A stretch of DNA of 64,000 nucleotides from the NCBI RefSeq assembly GCF_900103125.1, contig NZ_FNJV01000015.1, positions 1 through 64,000 of the forward strand. Reading direction: 5' to 3'. The number at the start of each line of letters is the position of its first letter. Within the stretch, counting starts at the first letter, position 1. Below are positions 53,981 through 63,075 of the stretch, in pieces. The DNA is from Mucilaginibacter sp. OK268 (GTDB lineage: Bacteria; Bacteroidota; Bacteroidia; Sphingobacteriales; Sphingobacteriaceae). The notes beneath the pieces were generated by a model. That model had not been told where the DNA came from. It saw only the letters and a program-made list of their open reading frames with translations, and did not search any database. Position numbers and translations under genes: made by a program.

Positions 53981-54003
53981 AAATACACTGAAATTAAAAA
54001 CAA

Positions 54004-55698
54004 ATGGCAGAAACAAATGACAAATCCGTATCACGCCGTAATTGGCTGGGTGCTATGGGCAAGATCTCGTTAGGAACAGGACTGGTGGTGGTTACTTCAA
54101 ATTCATTTGCGGCCAGGCGTCCCGATCCGGTAAAAAACACGGCTAACGATATTGGGGCAAGGGTATACAACATCCGTGATTTTGGTGCAAAAGGGGATGG
54201 CAAAACGACGGATACTCTCGCGGTGCAATCGGCCATTGATACCTGTAATAAAGAACAGGGGGGCACGGTACTGGTTCCGGCTGGTGTATTTGTGATCGGT
54301 ACGGTTGAGTTGAAAAGCAACGTTACCCTGCACATCTCCGCACAGGGAAAATTACTGGGCAGCGCTGATGGTAAACAATATCATGCCAGCGAGGTTATCC
54401 CCTTGGATAGTGGATGGACCATGAACGACGGTAACGTTGGGTTGATATTTGCCGCCAATGCCGAGAACATCACCATAGAAGGAAATGGCACTATCGATGG
54501 TCAGGGCGCGCAATTTCGGAGCGATACCAAAGGTGTATTGCCTCCAGCCGGCATTTCTGGGAACCATCGCCCGTATCATCTGCTTTTTTATCAGTGCAAA
54601 AATTTAACCGTACGCGATATTTCGCTCATCAACAGCGCCTATCATTCCATAAGGGTTTGTATGTGCACATTAGGAAAGTTTGAGGGCTTGTATATCCGCA
54701 GCAAAGTGATCCATAATAATGATGGCTTTCATTTTATAGGCAGCACTTACATGCATGTTTCTAATTGCGATGTACAATGCCAGGATGATGCTTGCGCGCT
54801 ATTTGGCAGTTGTAAGTTTGTAACCATTTCAGATTGTTCTTTTAGTACGCGCTGGTCCGTATTCCGGTTTGGGGGAGGAGAAGCTGAGAACATCGCCGTT
54901 TCCAATTGCCTTATCTACGAGACTTATGGATGCCCGATAAAAATGCGTTGCTCACCGGGCTCGCGGTTTGAGAATATCTCGTTTTCAAACCTGGTGATGA
55001 AAGATGTAACCGGTCCTATTTCCATAGGCTCGGGTAATGGAAAATCTTCAGTTAATCCCGTTGCGAATACCCCTGCCATTGTGCGCAATATTTCCTTTAA
55101 CCATATTCATGCCACGGTGGTAAAGCCGGTGCAGCTTCGAGGCTCGGAGTTTACCAGCAAGTATAATCCCGGCGAAATATTTTCATGCATTACGCTGAAT
55201 GCCATGGACGATATTTTCCTGGAGCATATTTCTTTCAATGATGTGCACATCACATTTCCCGGCGGTGGCACGGCAGAGCAGGGAGCAGTGCGAGATGTGC
55301 CTAAAGTGGCCGCGGAATATTACCAAATCGGGGTACCTCCCGCCTATGGTATATATGCCCGCAATGTACGCGGCCTAACCCTCCACAACATAAGGCTGAC
55401 CATGGACAGCCCGGATCTGCGCCCGGCACTTATACTGGATAACGTAGAAGATGCTGCAGTGAATGGCTTAAGCGCGCAAGGGCAAAAGAACTCGGAATCA
55501 TTATTGCGCTTTATAAATACCCGCAATGTTTTGATAAGCGCCCTAAGGGTATTAACACCGGTTACCAATTTGCTCCAAGCCGAGGGTAAGGATTGCGCCA
55601 ATATTATTATAAATGGCGGAGATACCTCTAAAGCCGATAAGGCCCTGGTATTAACATCCGGCGCATCCGCACAGGCGGTGAAATTACGTGGTTTGTAA
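54004..55698 (+). CDS. Glycoside hydrolase family 28-like (polygalacturonase fold), Tat-exported
   Basis: The 564-residue protein starts with a twin-arginine signal (SVSRRNWLGAMGKISLGTGL). The opening motif VYNIRDFGAKGDGKTTDTLA is typical of GH28 and related beta-helix enzymes. NNDGFHF (about 238-244) and CQDDACAL (about 259-266) correspond to the catalytic aspartate region, and CPIKMRCSPG resembles the usual RIK segment. The exact GHG motif is not seen, so the specificity is uncertain. It acts on galacturonate-type or other acidic glycans in the periplasm. Confidence 0.8.
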   Translation: MAETNDKSVSRRNWLGAMGKISLGTGLVVVTSNSFAARRPDPVKNTANDIGARVYNIRDFGAKGDGKTTDTLAVQSAIDTCNKEQGGTVLVPAGVFVIGTVELKSNVTLHISAQGKLLGSADGKQYHASEVIPLDSGWTMNDGNVGLIFAANAENITIEGNGTIDGQGAQFRSDTKGVLPPAGISGNHRPYHLLFYQCKNLTVRDISLINSAYHSIRVCMCTLGKFEGLYIRSKVIHNNDGFHFIGSTYMHVSNCDVQCQDDACALFGSCKFVTISDCSFSTRWSVFRFGGGEAENIAVSNCLIYETYGCPIKMRCSPGSRFENISFSNLVMKDVTGPISIGSGNGKSSVNPVANTPAIVRNISFNHIHATVVKPVQLRGSEFTSKYNPGEIFSCITLNAMDDIFLEHISFNDVHITFPGGGTAEQGAVRDVPKVAAEYYQIGVPPAYGIYARNVRGLTLHNIRLTMDSPDLRPALILDNVEDAAVNGLSAQGQKNSESLLRFINTRNVLISALRVLTPVTNLLQAEGKDCANIIINGGDTSKADKALVLTSGASAQAVKLRGL

Positions 55699-55814
55699 CA
55701 ATAATGATAAAGCCAATGGAGTGTATCAATTAGCTTATTTGTGCAATTGAACCCTTGAAAAATAAGCCGATGTTAGTCACATTATACTTTTTGTCCTCAT
55801 AAAAATAGAGCATC

Positions 55815-57236
55815 ATGCGCAAAAAATATCCTTACATCTATTTAAAAAGCAATATAGCCAGGCTGGCTGTTGTCTTTATTATTTTATTATTACTGCCTTC
55901 AAAAATACTGCTGGCAGAAACGATTACGGTTTCGTCAATTGCCGATCTGCAAAAGGCCATTGATAAGGCTAAGCCCGGAGATTTGATCCTGCTGGCCGAT
56001 GGTGTTTATAGCACTACCGAAGATATTGCTGTTCGTGGAAAAGGAACCCGCGAAAAACCGATTATTATTGCCGCTCAACATACAGGCGCTGCGGAAATTA
56101 CCGGGAAAGGTGGTTTTAGTTTACAAAGCCCGGCTGCATATATTATCATCCGGGGTTTTAAATTCACCCATGCGGCATCCAAAGCCAAAACGGGGATAAG
56201 TACCAGCTTCTGCCGGTTTACCCAAAACATATTTGAAAACCAGGGCGACGGGGAAGACTTGACCATTGCCGGTAGCGACCAGGAAGTAGATCATAACACT
56301 TTCCAGAATAAAAACGCGATGGGACGGTTTGTCGCTATTCGGGGTGAGGGTAAGCAAATAGCCGAGAGGTTACAGATCCACCATAACTATTTTAACAACT
56401 TTGCCAGCCAGGGCGGTAAAAATGGGGCAGAGGCACTTCAATTTGGCCTAAGCGGCTTCAGCTTATCATCAAGCAATAGTGTGGTTGAATATAATCTGTT
56501 TGAGCGCTGCGAGGGAGAGAACGAACTCATCTCGGTTAAAGCATCTGCCGTAACGCTTCGGTATAATACCGTTCGTGATTGCCCGGCGCAGTTTACCCTG
56601 CGCCACGGCAACAAAAGTTTGGTATACGGCAATTACTTTTTCAATACGCCGGGTCTAAGGATCTTTGGCGACGATCACCTCATCCACAGTAATTATTTTG
56701 AAAACTGCAGCTCGGCCATAGTGATCGGCAATGGCGACGGAGAAGTTGCTGATGGCGCCCAGCTTACTGCACACGACCGGCCCGACCGGGTGCTCATCGC
56801 CTTTAACACACTCGTTAATAATAAAGAAAACATCATCCAAACCGCCCGGAAGAGCGGTATGGGCGCTACTTATATTACAGTGGCCGATAATATCATCCAG
56901 GGTGGCGGACCGGCAGCTACCATCTCTGGCCCATACACCAATCCGCAATGGTTGGGTAATATAATATTCAAGGTAAAGGATGCGGGCAATATGCCCGTGG
57001 AAGGCTATACTACAGCCGATCCTAAACTGTCAAAAAATGCCTCAGGAACATATCATATACAGGTTGGTAGTCTGGCTATTGACCATGGAAGCGCTGCATA
57101 CCCGGCGGTGAGTACAGATATGGATGGGCAACCCCGTACCGCGCCGTTTGACATCGGAGCCGACGAACAAAGCAATGCCCTGGTAAAAGTACATGCCCTT
57201 AGCCCTGCCGATGTTGGTTATCAGGCTAAAAATTAA
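55815..57236 (+). CDS. Polysaccharide lyase family 6 (alginate lyase / chondroitinase B type)
   Basis: The 473-residue protein has a membrane-type signal sequence (VVFIILLLLPSKILLAE) and a parallel beta-helix body. The PL6 signature is clear: VSSIADLQKAIDKAKPGDLI at the start, NELISVKASAVTLRYNTVRD with the catalytic Lys (about residue 242), and FTLRHGNKS with the catalytic Arg (about 264). PL6 enzymes cleave alginate or dermatan/chondroitin sulfate by beta-elimination. The C-terminal DMDGQPRTAPFDIGADE motif is common in this group. Confidence 0.88.
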   Translation: MRKKYPYIYLKSNIARLAVVFIILLLLPSKILLAETITVSSIADLQKAIDKAKPGDLILLADGVYSTTEDIAVRGKGTREKPIIIAAQHTGAAEITGKGGFSLQSPAAYIIIRGFKFTHAASKAKTGISTSFCRFTQNIFENQGDGEDLTIAGSDQEVDHNTFQNKNAMGRFVAIRGEGKQIAERLQIHHNYFNNFASQGGKNGAEALQFGLSGFSLSSSNSVVEYNLFERCEGENELISVKASAVTLRYNTVRDCPAQFTLRHGNKSLVYGNYFFNTPGLRIFGDDHLIHSNYFENCSSAIVIGNGDGEVADGAQLTAHDRPDRVLIAFNTLVNNKENIIQTARKSGMGATYITVADNIIQGGGPAATISGPYTNPQWLGNIIFKVKDAGNMPVEGYTTADPKLSKNASGTYHIQVGSLAIDHGSAAYPAVSTDMDGQPRTAPFDIGADEQSNALVKVHALSPADVGYQAKN

Positions 57237-57249
57237 GCAGATCTATCAA

Positions 57250-59304
57250 ATGAAAAACATTAGCGTATTTATATTATGCTGGCTGATAACCGCCAGTTCG
57301 TTTGCACAAAAAAGTAAAAGTCAATGGGTATATAAGGGCAAGGATGGTAAGCTGGTTTATAAAACCACACCCACCGGCGACAGGATCATGGATTTTTCAT
57401 CTGCCGGTTATATGGGCGGTGGTATAGCATTCCCGGCTGTGCCGGTAAAACGCGTAGTAAAACCATCGGGGAATGACGATACCCAGGTCATTCAGAAAGC
57501 TATAGATGAATTATCAGCCATGCCGCTGCAAAATGGATTCCACGGAGCGGTAGAGCTTGCTCCGGGTACGTTTACCTGTTCGGGCTCAATCCTCTTATCA
57601 ACCAGTGGTGTGGTATTACGAGGTCATGGTAGCGGGGCAAACGGCACCACCATCAAAATGGTTGGCGGGCATCATACAGCCATAGTTATCGGTCGCGGAA
57701 ACACCAATGTGCCATTAGGCCGAACAGAAAGAGCAGATAGCAGCGCTGCCAATGCTGCCAAAACGCTTATTACGGATGTGTATGTGCCATCGGGAGCCGT
57801 ATCTTTTACAGTTAGCGATGCTTCCAGCTTTGCTATTGGCGATACCATTGCGATTAACCGGCCGGTAACCGAAGGCTGGGTGCATTTTATGGAAATGGAC
57901 AATATGTGGCGCGATGGCAAGAAAGAAACCTGGCTCAAAGCAGGCTCCCGGGGTGTTACCAAAAGAAGGATAGTTTCCATCTCCGGGAATAAATTGACGG
58001 TTGATATTCCGCTGGCCGACTCCTATGATGCCCAATTTTTAAATTCTCCGGGAACTATCATTGTAAAAGCGAAACCGGTATCACGGGTTACGCAGGTGGG
58101 TGTCGAAAATATACATATCCAATGCCCGCCGCTCGAAATTGATTATGGTCATGCCCCTTATGCTGGGATCCGTGTTGGCGGCGACGATTGCTGGGTGAAG
58201 GATGTGAACTGCGAAGAAACCATGAACACTACAGTGCTCGCCGGTAACCGCATCACTATGGAAAAAGTGATCGTGAAGCACACCTATGCCAATTTGGGCG
58301 CATCCAAACCAACAGATTTTAGTTTAGAAGGTGGGCAAAACCTGATCGACCGCTGCGAGATTACCGGCGGCAATATGTATTTCGTCTGGACCTCCTCCTT
58401 AATTGCCGGACCAAATGTTTTACTCAATTGCACTTTTAGAGGTACACGGAGCCGCGTACAGCCCCACCAGCGCTGGGCAACCGGACTTTTGGTTGATAAC
58501 TGTACGGTACCGGATGGGGGCATAGATTTTATGAACCGAGGTATCGCGGGATCGGGCCATGGCTGGACGATGGGTTGGGCCGTAGCCTGGAATTGTATAG
58601 CCAAAACATACGTTATTCAAAACCCGCCGGGTGCGGCAAACTGGGCCATCGGCTGTATTGGCAAACGCGAACAAACCGCACGCTTATTTGACAGTGCACC
58701 TGTTTTGGCCGATGGTAATTTTGATTCGCACGGTTCGCCGGTCGAGATCCAAAGTCTTTACCTGGCCCAACTGGCCGAGCGTCTGGGGACAAAAGGCCTT
58801 AAAAATATTGGGTACAAGGGAAATACCGTCGATATGTTTCCGAATAAGCAGGTAAGCCTATTGCCGCTTAAAACGCAGAGGGATAAACTGGGTTTTAATG
58901 AAGCCATTGATCGGCCGGTAAATACCAGTGATGTTAAAGGCAACACCCGCGAATTTGGCGGCGAAAAAGCGATCGATGGCAAGCCCGCAACTTACTGGCG
59001 TACCAATGATGGCGTAACCAAAGCAACCCTCGAAATTGATATGGAAGGCCCCGTTAAGATAAACACCATGCAACTTAACGAACAGGGGCAGCATATAGCA
59101 GCTTATAAGGTAGAGGCCCAACTGGACAGCGATTGGAAATTGCTGGCACAGGGCACAACCATCGGAAGAAACCTGGTAGTAAAATTTCCGGCCACCATCG
59201 CCTGGAAAGTGCGATTGACCGTATTGAAAGCCAGCGATTATGTAGCCATCAGCAATGTAGGTTTATATATGGAAAGGGGGAGAAGCCCAACCAGTAAAAT
59301 ATGA
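57250..59304 (+). CDS. Large secreted beta-helix protein with C-terminal discoidin-like domain, putative polysaccharide-active enzyme
   Basis: I choose ATG 57250 (MKNISVFILCWLITASSFAQ), giving 684 residues; an earlier ATG overlaps the PL6 gene. A pectate-lyase-like opening (KRVVKPSGNDDTQVIQKAID ... GAVELAPGTFTCSGSILLST) is followed by a long parallel beta-helix and a motif rich in Trp/His (RVQPHQRWATGLLVDNCTVP). From about 565 a discoidin/F5-8 type C domain (GEKAIDGKPATYWRTNDGVT) probably binds carbohydrate. The catalytic residues are not identified. It lies 13 nt after PL6, so they are co-transcribed. The mobile unit at 59312 sits right after the stop codon. Confidence 0.75.
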   Translation: MKNISVFILCWLITASSFAQKSKSQWVYKGKDGKLVYKTTPTGDRIMDFSSAGYMGGGIAFPAVPVKRVVKPSGNDDTQVIQKAIDELSAMPLQNGFHGAVELAPGTFTCSGSILLSTSGVVLRGHGSGANGTTIKMVGGHHTAIVIGRGNTNVPLGRTERADSSAANAAKTLITDVYVPSGAVSFTVSDASSFAIGDTIAINRPVTEGWVHFMEMDNMWRDGKKETWLKAGSRGVTKRRIVSISGNKLTVDIPLADSYDAQFLNSPGTIIVKAKPVSRVTQVGVENIHIQCPPLEIDYGHAPYAGIRVGGDDCWVKDVNCEETMNTTVLAGNRITMEKVIVKHTYANLGASKPTDFSLEGGQNLIDRCEITGGNMYFVWTSSLIAGPNVLLNCTFRGTRSRVQPHQRWATGLLVDNCTVPDGGIDFMNRGIAGSGHGWTMGWAVAWNCIAKTYVIQNPPGAANWAIGCIGKREQTARLFDSAPVLADGNFDSHGSPVEIQSLYLAQLAERLGTKGLKNIGYKGNTVDMFPNKQVSLLPLKTQRDKLGFNEAIDRPVNTSDVKGNTREFGGEKAIDGKPATYWRTNDGVTKATLEIDMEGPVKINTMQLNEQGQHIAAYKVEAQLDSDWKLLAQGTTIGRNLVVKFPATIAWKVRLTVLKASDYVAISNVGLYMERGRSPTSKI

Positions 59305-59311
59305 CCCGAAC

Positions 59312-60600
59312 TGTCACTTATGAGTTTTTGATGCACCACTTTTTGTAGCTATTGATGCACCGCTATAAGTTGATCACCTCTTCCAAATACTTATTTTATG
59401 CGTTAGTATTGTGTCTCAGGTAATATTTTTGTGATAATTATTTCCTGCATCAATTCAGGTTCACTATCAGGAATTCCGTGAGCAGATTTTTCAAACCAAA
59501 ATAATTGCTTTTTAGGGGCTTTTAGTTTTTTGTAATATTTTTCGCAAACTGTTGCATTAGTCATATAGTCTTTTCTGCCAACAAAAAAATATACTGGGCA
59601 TTGAAGGGAAAGAAATTGTTTTAGAAAATTCATTTCAAAGACTTCATTGGATAATGATGCGGCAGAGGTTTCCATCCATTGTTTCATCATCGGCTTTATT
59701 TTCGCTCTCAATGTGTCACTGATATGTTCTCCATCATATTCAGTTTGCCAAACGTATTTAGTGAAAAGGGACTCAAAATCCCTAGCTGGCAGTTTAATCG
59801 TAGCCAGTTCCCTAATGGCTCTATCGTTGTGTTTCTTCTTAAAATGTTTCTTCAGCATAGCCAGCCCAATTTTCTGACTTGCTATTCCGTTCACAGGCGG
59901 GCTCATTTCAATTAATGCATATAACCGTTCAGGATATTCTTGGGCCATATATATACCCATCACACAACCCATAGAATGTGCCGCGATATAGAGTTTTTTT
60001 CGGTTGAACGTTTTGAGGAAATAATCAACAACCTCTTTCGTGTCATTGACCAGGAGCCCGACCGTTAGTGGTTCCGGCGATTTATTTAATTGAAAGGTTT
60101 TGCCATATTCCCGTTGATCCCATAGCACTACAACAAAATGTTTTTGTAGTTTCGATGTTAATTTATCAGCATTGCCGATTAAAGAATAATCACTTCCGCT
60201 GGCACCATGTAAATACAACAAGACAGGCTTAGTAACATCTTTACCTTTTATGCTGAAGACTTGTTTTATGCCGCCAACGTTAATTATTTCTGTCGTATCA
60301 ATACCAATAGGTTTGCTTTGACAGAAGGCAAGACGTCCTGATAAAAATATTGCAATATAGATAATTGCGTTCTTCATTTTGCTAAATATTAGTGTATTAA
60401 AAACGAATATACGAAAAGGTTCGTATATGAATATGGCTGGAAAATTACTTTAAGATTTTCTGCATAAATTAAATGTGAATGAAATCTCTCGAACCGGCTC
60501 ATTGGAAGAAAAGATCAGAAACAATGTTTCGCTAATAAATATATGGCTATATCAATGGGCTCCTGTCAATTAATGGTGGATCAAAAGGTCATAAGTGACA
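59312..60600. mobile_element. 1.29-kb transposon-like unit with 27-bp inverted ends and CGAAC target duplication
   Basis: The left end 59312-59338 (TGTCACTTATGAGTTTTTGA...) and right end 60574-60600 are inverted repeats with 24 of 27 matches, running TG...CA. Directly outside are identical 5-bp words CGAAC (59307-59311 and 60601-60605), a target-site duplication. The left end repeats TTGATGCACC twice internally, as IS21-family ends do. No transposase lies inside; the only gene is an alpha/beta hydrolase. It is therefore a non-autonomous unit carrying cargo. Confidence 0.8.
59403..60377 (-). CDS. Secreted alpha/beta hydrolase, cargo of the mobile unit
   Basis: The 324-residue protein has a signal peptide (ending near AFCQS). 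The alpha/beta hydrolase fold has oxyanion-region LLYLHGASGS (HG motif), nucleophile elbow IAAHSMGCVMG (Ser in A-H-S-M-G), acid region VYFFVGRKDYMTN, and catalytic His in KSAHGIP near the end. It resembles proline iminopeptidase-like or esterase members. It is transcribed against the surrounding polysaccharide genes and is AT-rich compared with them, both signs of acquisition. The substrate is unknown. Confidence 0.88.
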   Translation of the reverse strand: MKNAIIYIAIFLSGRLAFCQSKPIGIDTTEIINVGGIKQVFSIKGKDVTKPVLLYLHGASGSDYSLIGNADKLTSKLQKHFVVVLWDQREYGKTFQLNKSPEPLTVGLLVNDTKEVVDYFLKTFNRKKLYIAAHSMGCVMGIYMAQEYPERLYALIEMSPPVNGIASQKIGLAMLKKHFKKKHNDRAIRELATIKLPARDFESLFTKYVWQTEYDGEHISDTLRAKIKPMMKQWMETSAASLSNEVFEMNFLKQFLSLQCPVYFFVGRKDYMTNATVCEKYYKKLKAPKKQLFWFEKSAHGIPDSEPELMQEIIITKILPETQY

Positions 60601-60809
60601 CGAACGAAAACGTTTGCGTAGATTATTACAGCCTAATGTGGTACCAAACACCACGCGCATTGTATAGTGTATGAAGAGCTATACAAATGTAGTTCATAAC
60701 CAATTAGCATAACCGTAAGTATACTGGCTATTTGACCGGCTGTGCTCATTAATTCAATAATAATAGTATAAACCTGGGCGGGTATTGTTCCTGTCGAAAT
60801 AAAAACCTG

Positions 60810-62237
60810 ATGAAAAAACTTTTTATAGCATGTTTGCTGTCCGTATTTTTTATACATAGTGTTTTTGCACAAAAAGTGCTGTCGCGCGATGAGCGCATGA
60901 AGTGGTGGCGCGAAGCCCGTTTTGGTATGTTCATTCACTGGGGCGATTATGCCGAGCTGGGTGGTATGTACAAAGGATATGAGGTAGGGCATGGCGGGGA
61001 ATGGATCATGAACAGGGCCAAGATCCCGGTAGCCGAATACCAGGCTTTCGCCAAAAAATTCGACCCGGTAAAATATGATGCCGATGCCTGGGTAAAACTA
61101 GCCAAAGAGGCCGGCATGAAATATATAGTGATCACCGCGAAACATCACGATGGCTTTGCCATGTTTAAATCAAACGCCAGTAAATGGAATATTGCCGATG
61201 CCACACCTTATGGCAAGGATGTTTTAAAACCCCTGGCGGCAGCCTGCAAAAAATATGGTATCAAGCTGGGCTTTTATTATTCGCAGGCGCAGGACTGGAA
61301 TAATCCTGGTGGCGCTGCTGCCCGCAAAGTAAGCGCCGAGGGTTGGCCAAATCCCGATTCGGCCAAAATAGATGCTTATACTAAAGATCATACCGGTCAT
61401 TGGGACCCAGCTCAAACCTCATCAACCATGGCTGAGTATATCGACAGGGTGGCTGTTCCACAAGTTAAGGAATTGCTCACCAATTACGGCGACGTAGCCG
61501 TGATCTGGTGGGATACCCCAACCAACATGACCGATGAGTTTGCTCAAAAACTGCAGGACCTGTTAAAGCTGCAACCCAATATCATCACTAATGATCGTTT
61601 GAAACGCCCCAACTTTGCCGGTGATTATAAAACACCCGAGCAAAAGATCCCTAACCTGAGCGAGCTTGACGGGAAAGACTGGGAAACCTGTATGACCATG
61701 AATGGTACCTGGGGTTATAAAAGCTATGATCATAAATGGAAATCGCCCGAAATATTGATCCATAACCTCATCGATATTGCTTCAAAAGGCGGTAACTACT
61801 TGCTAAACGTTGGTCCGACAGCCGAAGGTGAATTTCCACAGGAAAGTATAGCTTCCTTAAAAAAGATGGGAGAGTGGATGAAGGTAAACGGCGAAGCTAT
61901 ATATGCCACCAAAGCAAGCCCTTTACAGCCGCTAAGCTGGGGCCGCTGTACGCTTAAACCCGAGGGTAAAAATACCATACTGTACTTATCGGTATTTAAC
62001 TGGCCGGCGGATGGTAAACTGGTTGTTCCGGGTTTAAAAAATGAAATCGTTAGCGCCAAAATGCTGGCTGGTGGAGTTGTTTTAAAAACCGGAGTATCCA
62101 ACGATGGGGTAACTGTAAATGTACCTGCCAATGCCACAGATAACATAGCCACCGTAATTAAGGTAGAAGTGAAGGGAGCGGTAGCCTCCCAAACAACAAA
62201 CCCAGCGGGTAAAATGAAAACCGGAGCACTTGATTAA
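60810..62237 (+). CDS. Alpha-L-fucosidase, glycoside hydrolase family 29
   Basis: The 475-residue protein has a signal peptide (MKKLFIACLLSVFFIHSVFA-Q). GH29 landmarks are WWREARFGMFIHWGDYAELG (about 33-52), MKYIVITAKHHDGFAMF, KLGFYYSQAQDW, and VAVIWWDTP with the likely nucleophile D235. Conserved KGGNYLLNVGPTAEGEF follows, then a C-terminal beta domain. It removes terminal fucose from glycans, probably in the periplasm or at the cell surface. The preceding 209 nt, to the end of the mobile unit, hold no gene. Confidence 0.93.
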   Translation: MKKLFIACLLSVFFIHSVFAQKVLSRDERMKWWREARFGMFIHWGDYAELGGMYKGYEVGHGGEWIMNRAKIPVAEYQAFAKKFDPVKYDADAWVKLAKEAGMKYIVITAKHHDGFAMFKSNASKWNIADATPYGKDVLKPLAAACKKYGIKLGFYYSQAQDWNNPGGAAARKVSAEGWPNPDSAKIDAYTKDHTGHWDPAQTSSTMAEYIDRVAVPQVKELLTNYGDVAVIWWDTPTNMTDEFAQKLQDLLKLQPNIITNDRLKRPNFAGDYKTPEQKIPNLSELDGKDWETCMTMNGTWGYKSYDHKWKSPEILIHNLIDIASKGGNYLLNVGPTAEGEFPQESIASLKKMGEWMKVNGEAIYATKASPLQPLSWGRCTLKPEGKNTILYLSVFNWPADGKLVVPGLKNEIVSAKMLAGGVVLKTGVSNDGVTVNVPANATDNIATVIKVEVKGAVASQTTNPAGKMKTGALD

Positions 62238-62240
62238 CCC

Positions 62241-63041
62241 ATGAAATTGAATATCCCCTTATGTTTAATAGCCGGCGTGCTGCTTACGGGCAGCACGCTA
62301 AAGGCCCAGGTTGTGCTGAAAGCGGATGGGAGCAATGATGCCTATAAGCAGATCTCTCGCGTATTGGGAGGTGATGCCTGCGAGGTGCCGGATTGTGCCC
62401 ATCCGGTTAAACATATTACAGAAGCTTTTGATAAGCAGCTGAATGAATACGTGTTTGTTTTTCATAGTCATGTTAAGGAGGATAATGACCGCTGCAAAAA
62501 TTTTGACAGGGAGCGGGTAGAGATCAAAACTTATGGTCCGTCTGCCCCGAAACTGAAAGGCGAATTGGGCGAAACGGTTGAATACAAATGGAAATTTAAA
62601 ATAGACAGCGGCTTTAAAGCGCAGCCTACATTTACACATATCCACCAGATCAAAGCAGGTGATGGCGATGCCGGGGCACCGATCATCACTTTTACACCCC
62701 GCTTTGGTCGGCCCGATCAGTTGGAGATTATCCGTACCGGTTCGGCAAAGGAAACTTCGCAGGGCGTTTTGACCAAAGTAAACCTGGCCGATTTTAAAGG
62801 GGCCTGGGTTGAAGCAACCGAGATCATGCATTATGATACCCATGGCAGTTACACCGTGATCATCAAACGGGTGGCCGATGGCAAAATATTGTTGAATTAT
62901 ACCAATAAGGATATCGATCTGTGGCGAAAGGGAACATCATTTTGCCGGCCAAAGTGGGGCGTATACCGGAGCTTAAAAAGCGCGGAATATATACGGGATG
63001 AGGATGTTTATTTTGCCGATATCGCTATCCGGGAGCAATAG
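62241..63041 (+). CDS. Secreted jelly-roll protein, possible polysaccharide lyase
   Basis: The 266-residue protein has a signal peptide (ending LKAQ). The all-beta body includes CKNFDRERVEIKTYGPSAP, VEYKWKFKIDSGFKAQPTFT, HIHQIKAGDGDAG, and RGTS-type lysine/arginine patches, a layout seen in jelly-roll lyases (PL7, PL13 or PL20-like). HIHQIK is the type of His/Gln strand that lines such active sites. It starts 3 nt after the fucosidase stop, so it is co-translated. The family assignment needs a profile search; a carbohydrate-binding protein is the alternative. Confidence 0.6.
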   Translation: MKLNIPLCLIAGVLLTGSTLKAQVVLKADGSNDAYKQISRVLGGDACEVPDCAHPVKHITEAFDKQLNEYVFVFHSHVKEDNDRCKNFDRERVEIKTYGPSAPKLKGELGETVEYKWKFKIDSGFKAQPTFTHIHQIKAGDGDAGAPIITFTPRFGRPDQLEIIRTGSAKETSQGVLTKVNLADFKGAWVEATEIMHYDTHGSYTVIIKRVADGKILLNYTNKDIDLWRKGTSFCRPKWGVYRSLKSAEYIRDEDVYFADIAIREQ

Positions 63042-63075
63042 TTTTTGTTTTGATAACCAATTAAAAATCAATTGA

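Noticed and set aside
59312..60600. Invertible promoter/gene segment
   Set aside because: The ends are inverted repeats, but the flanking 5-bp duplication CGAAC and IS21-like end structure fit transposition better. No recombinase gene is adjacent.
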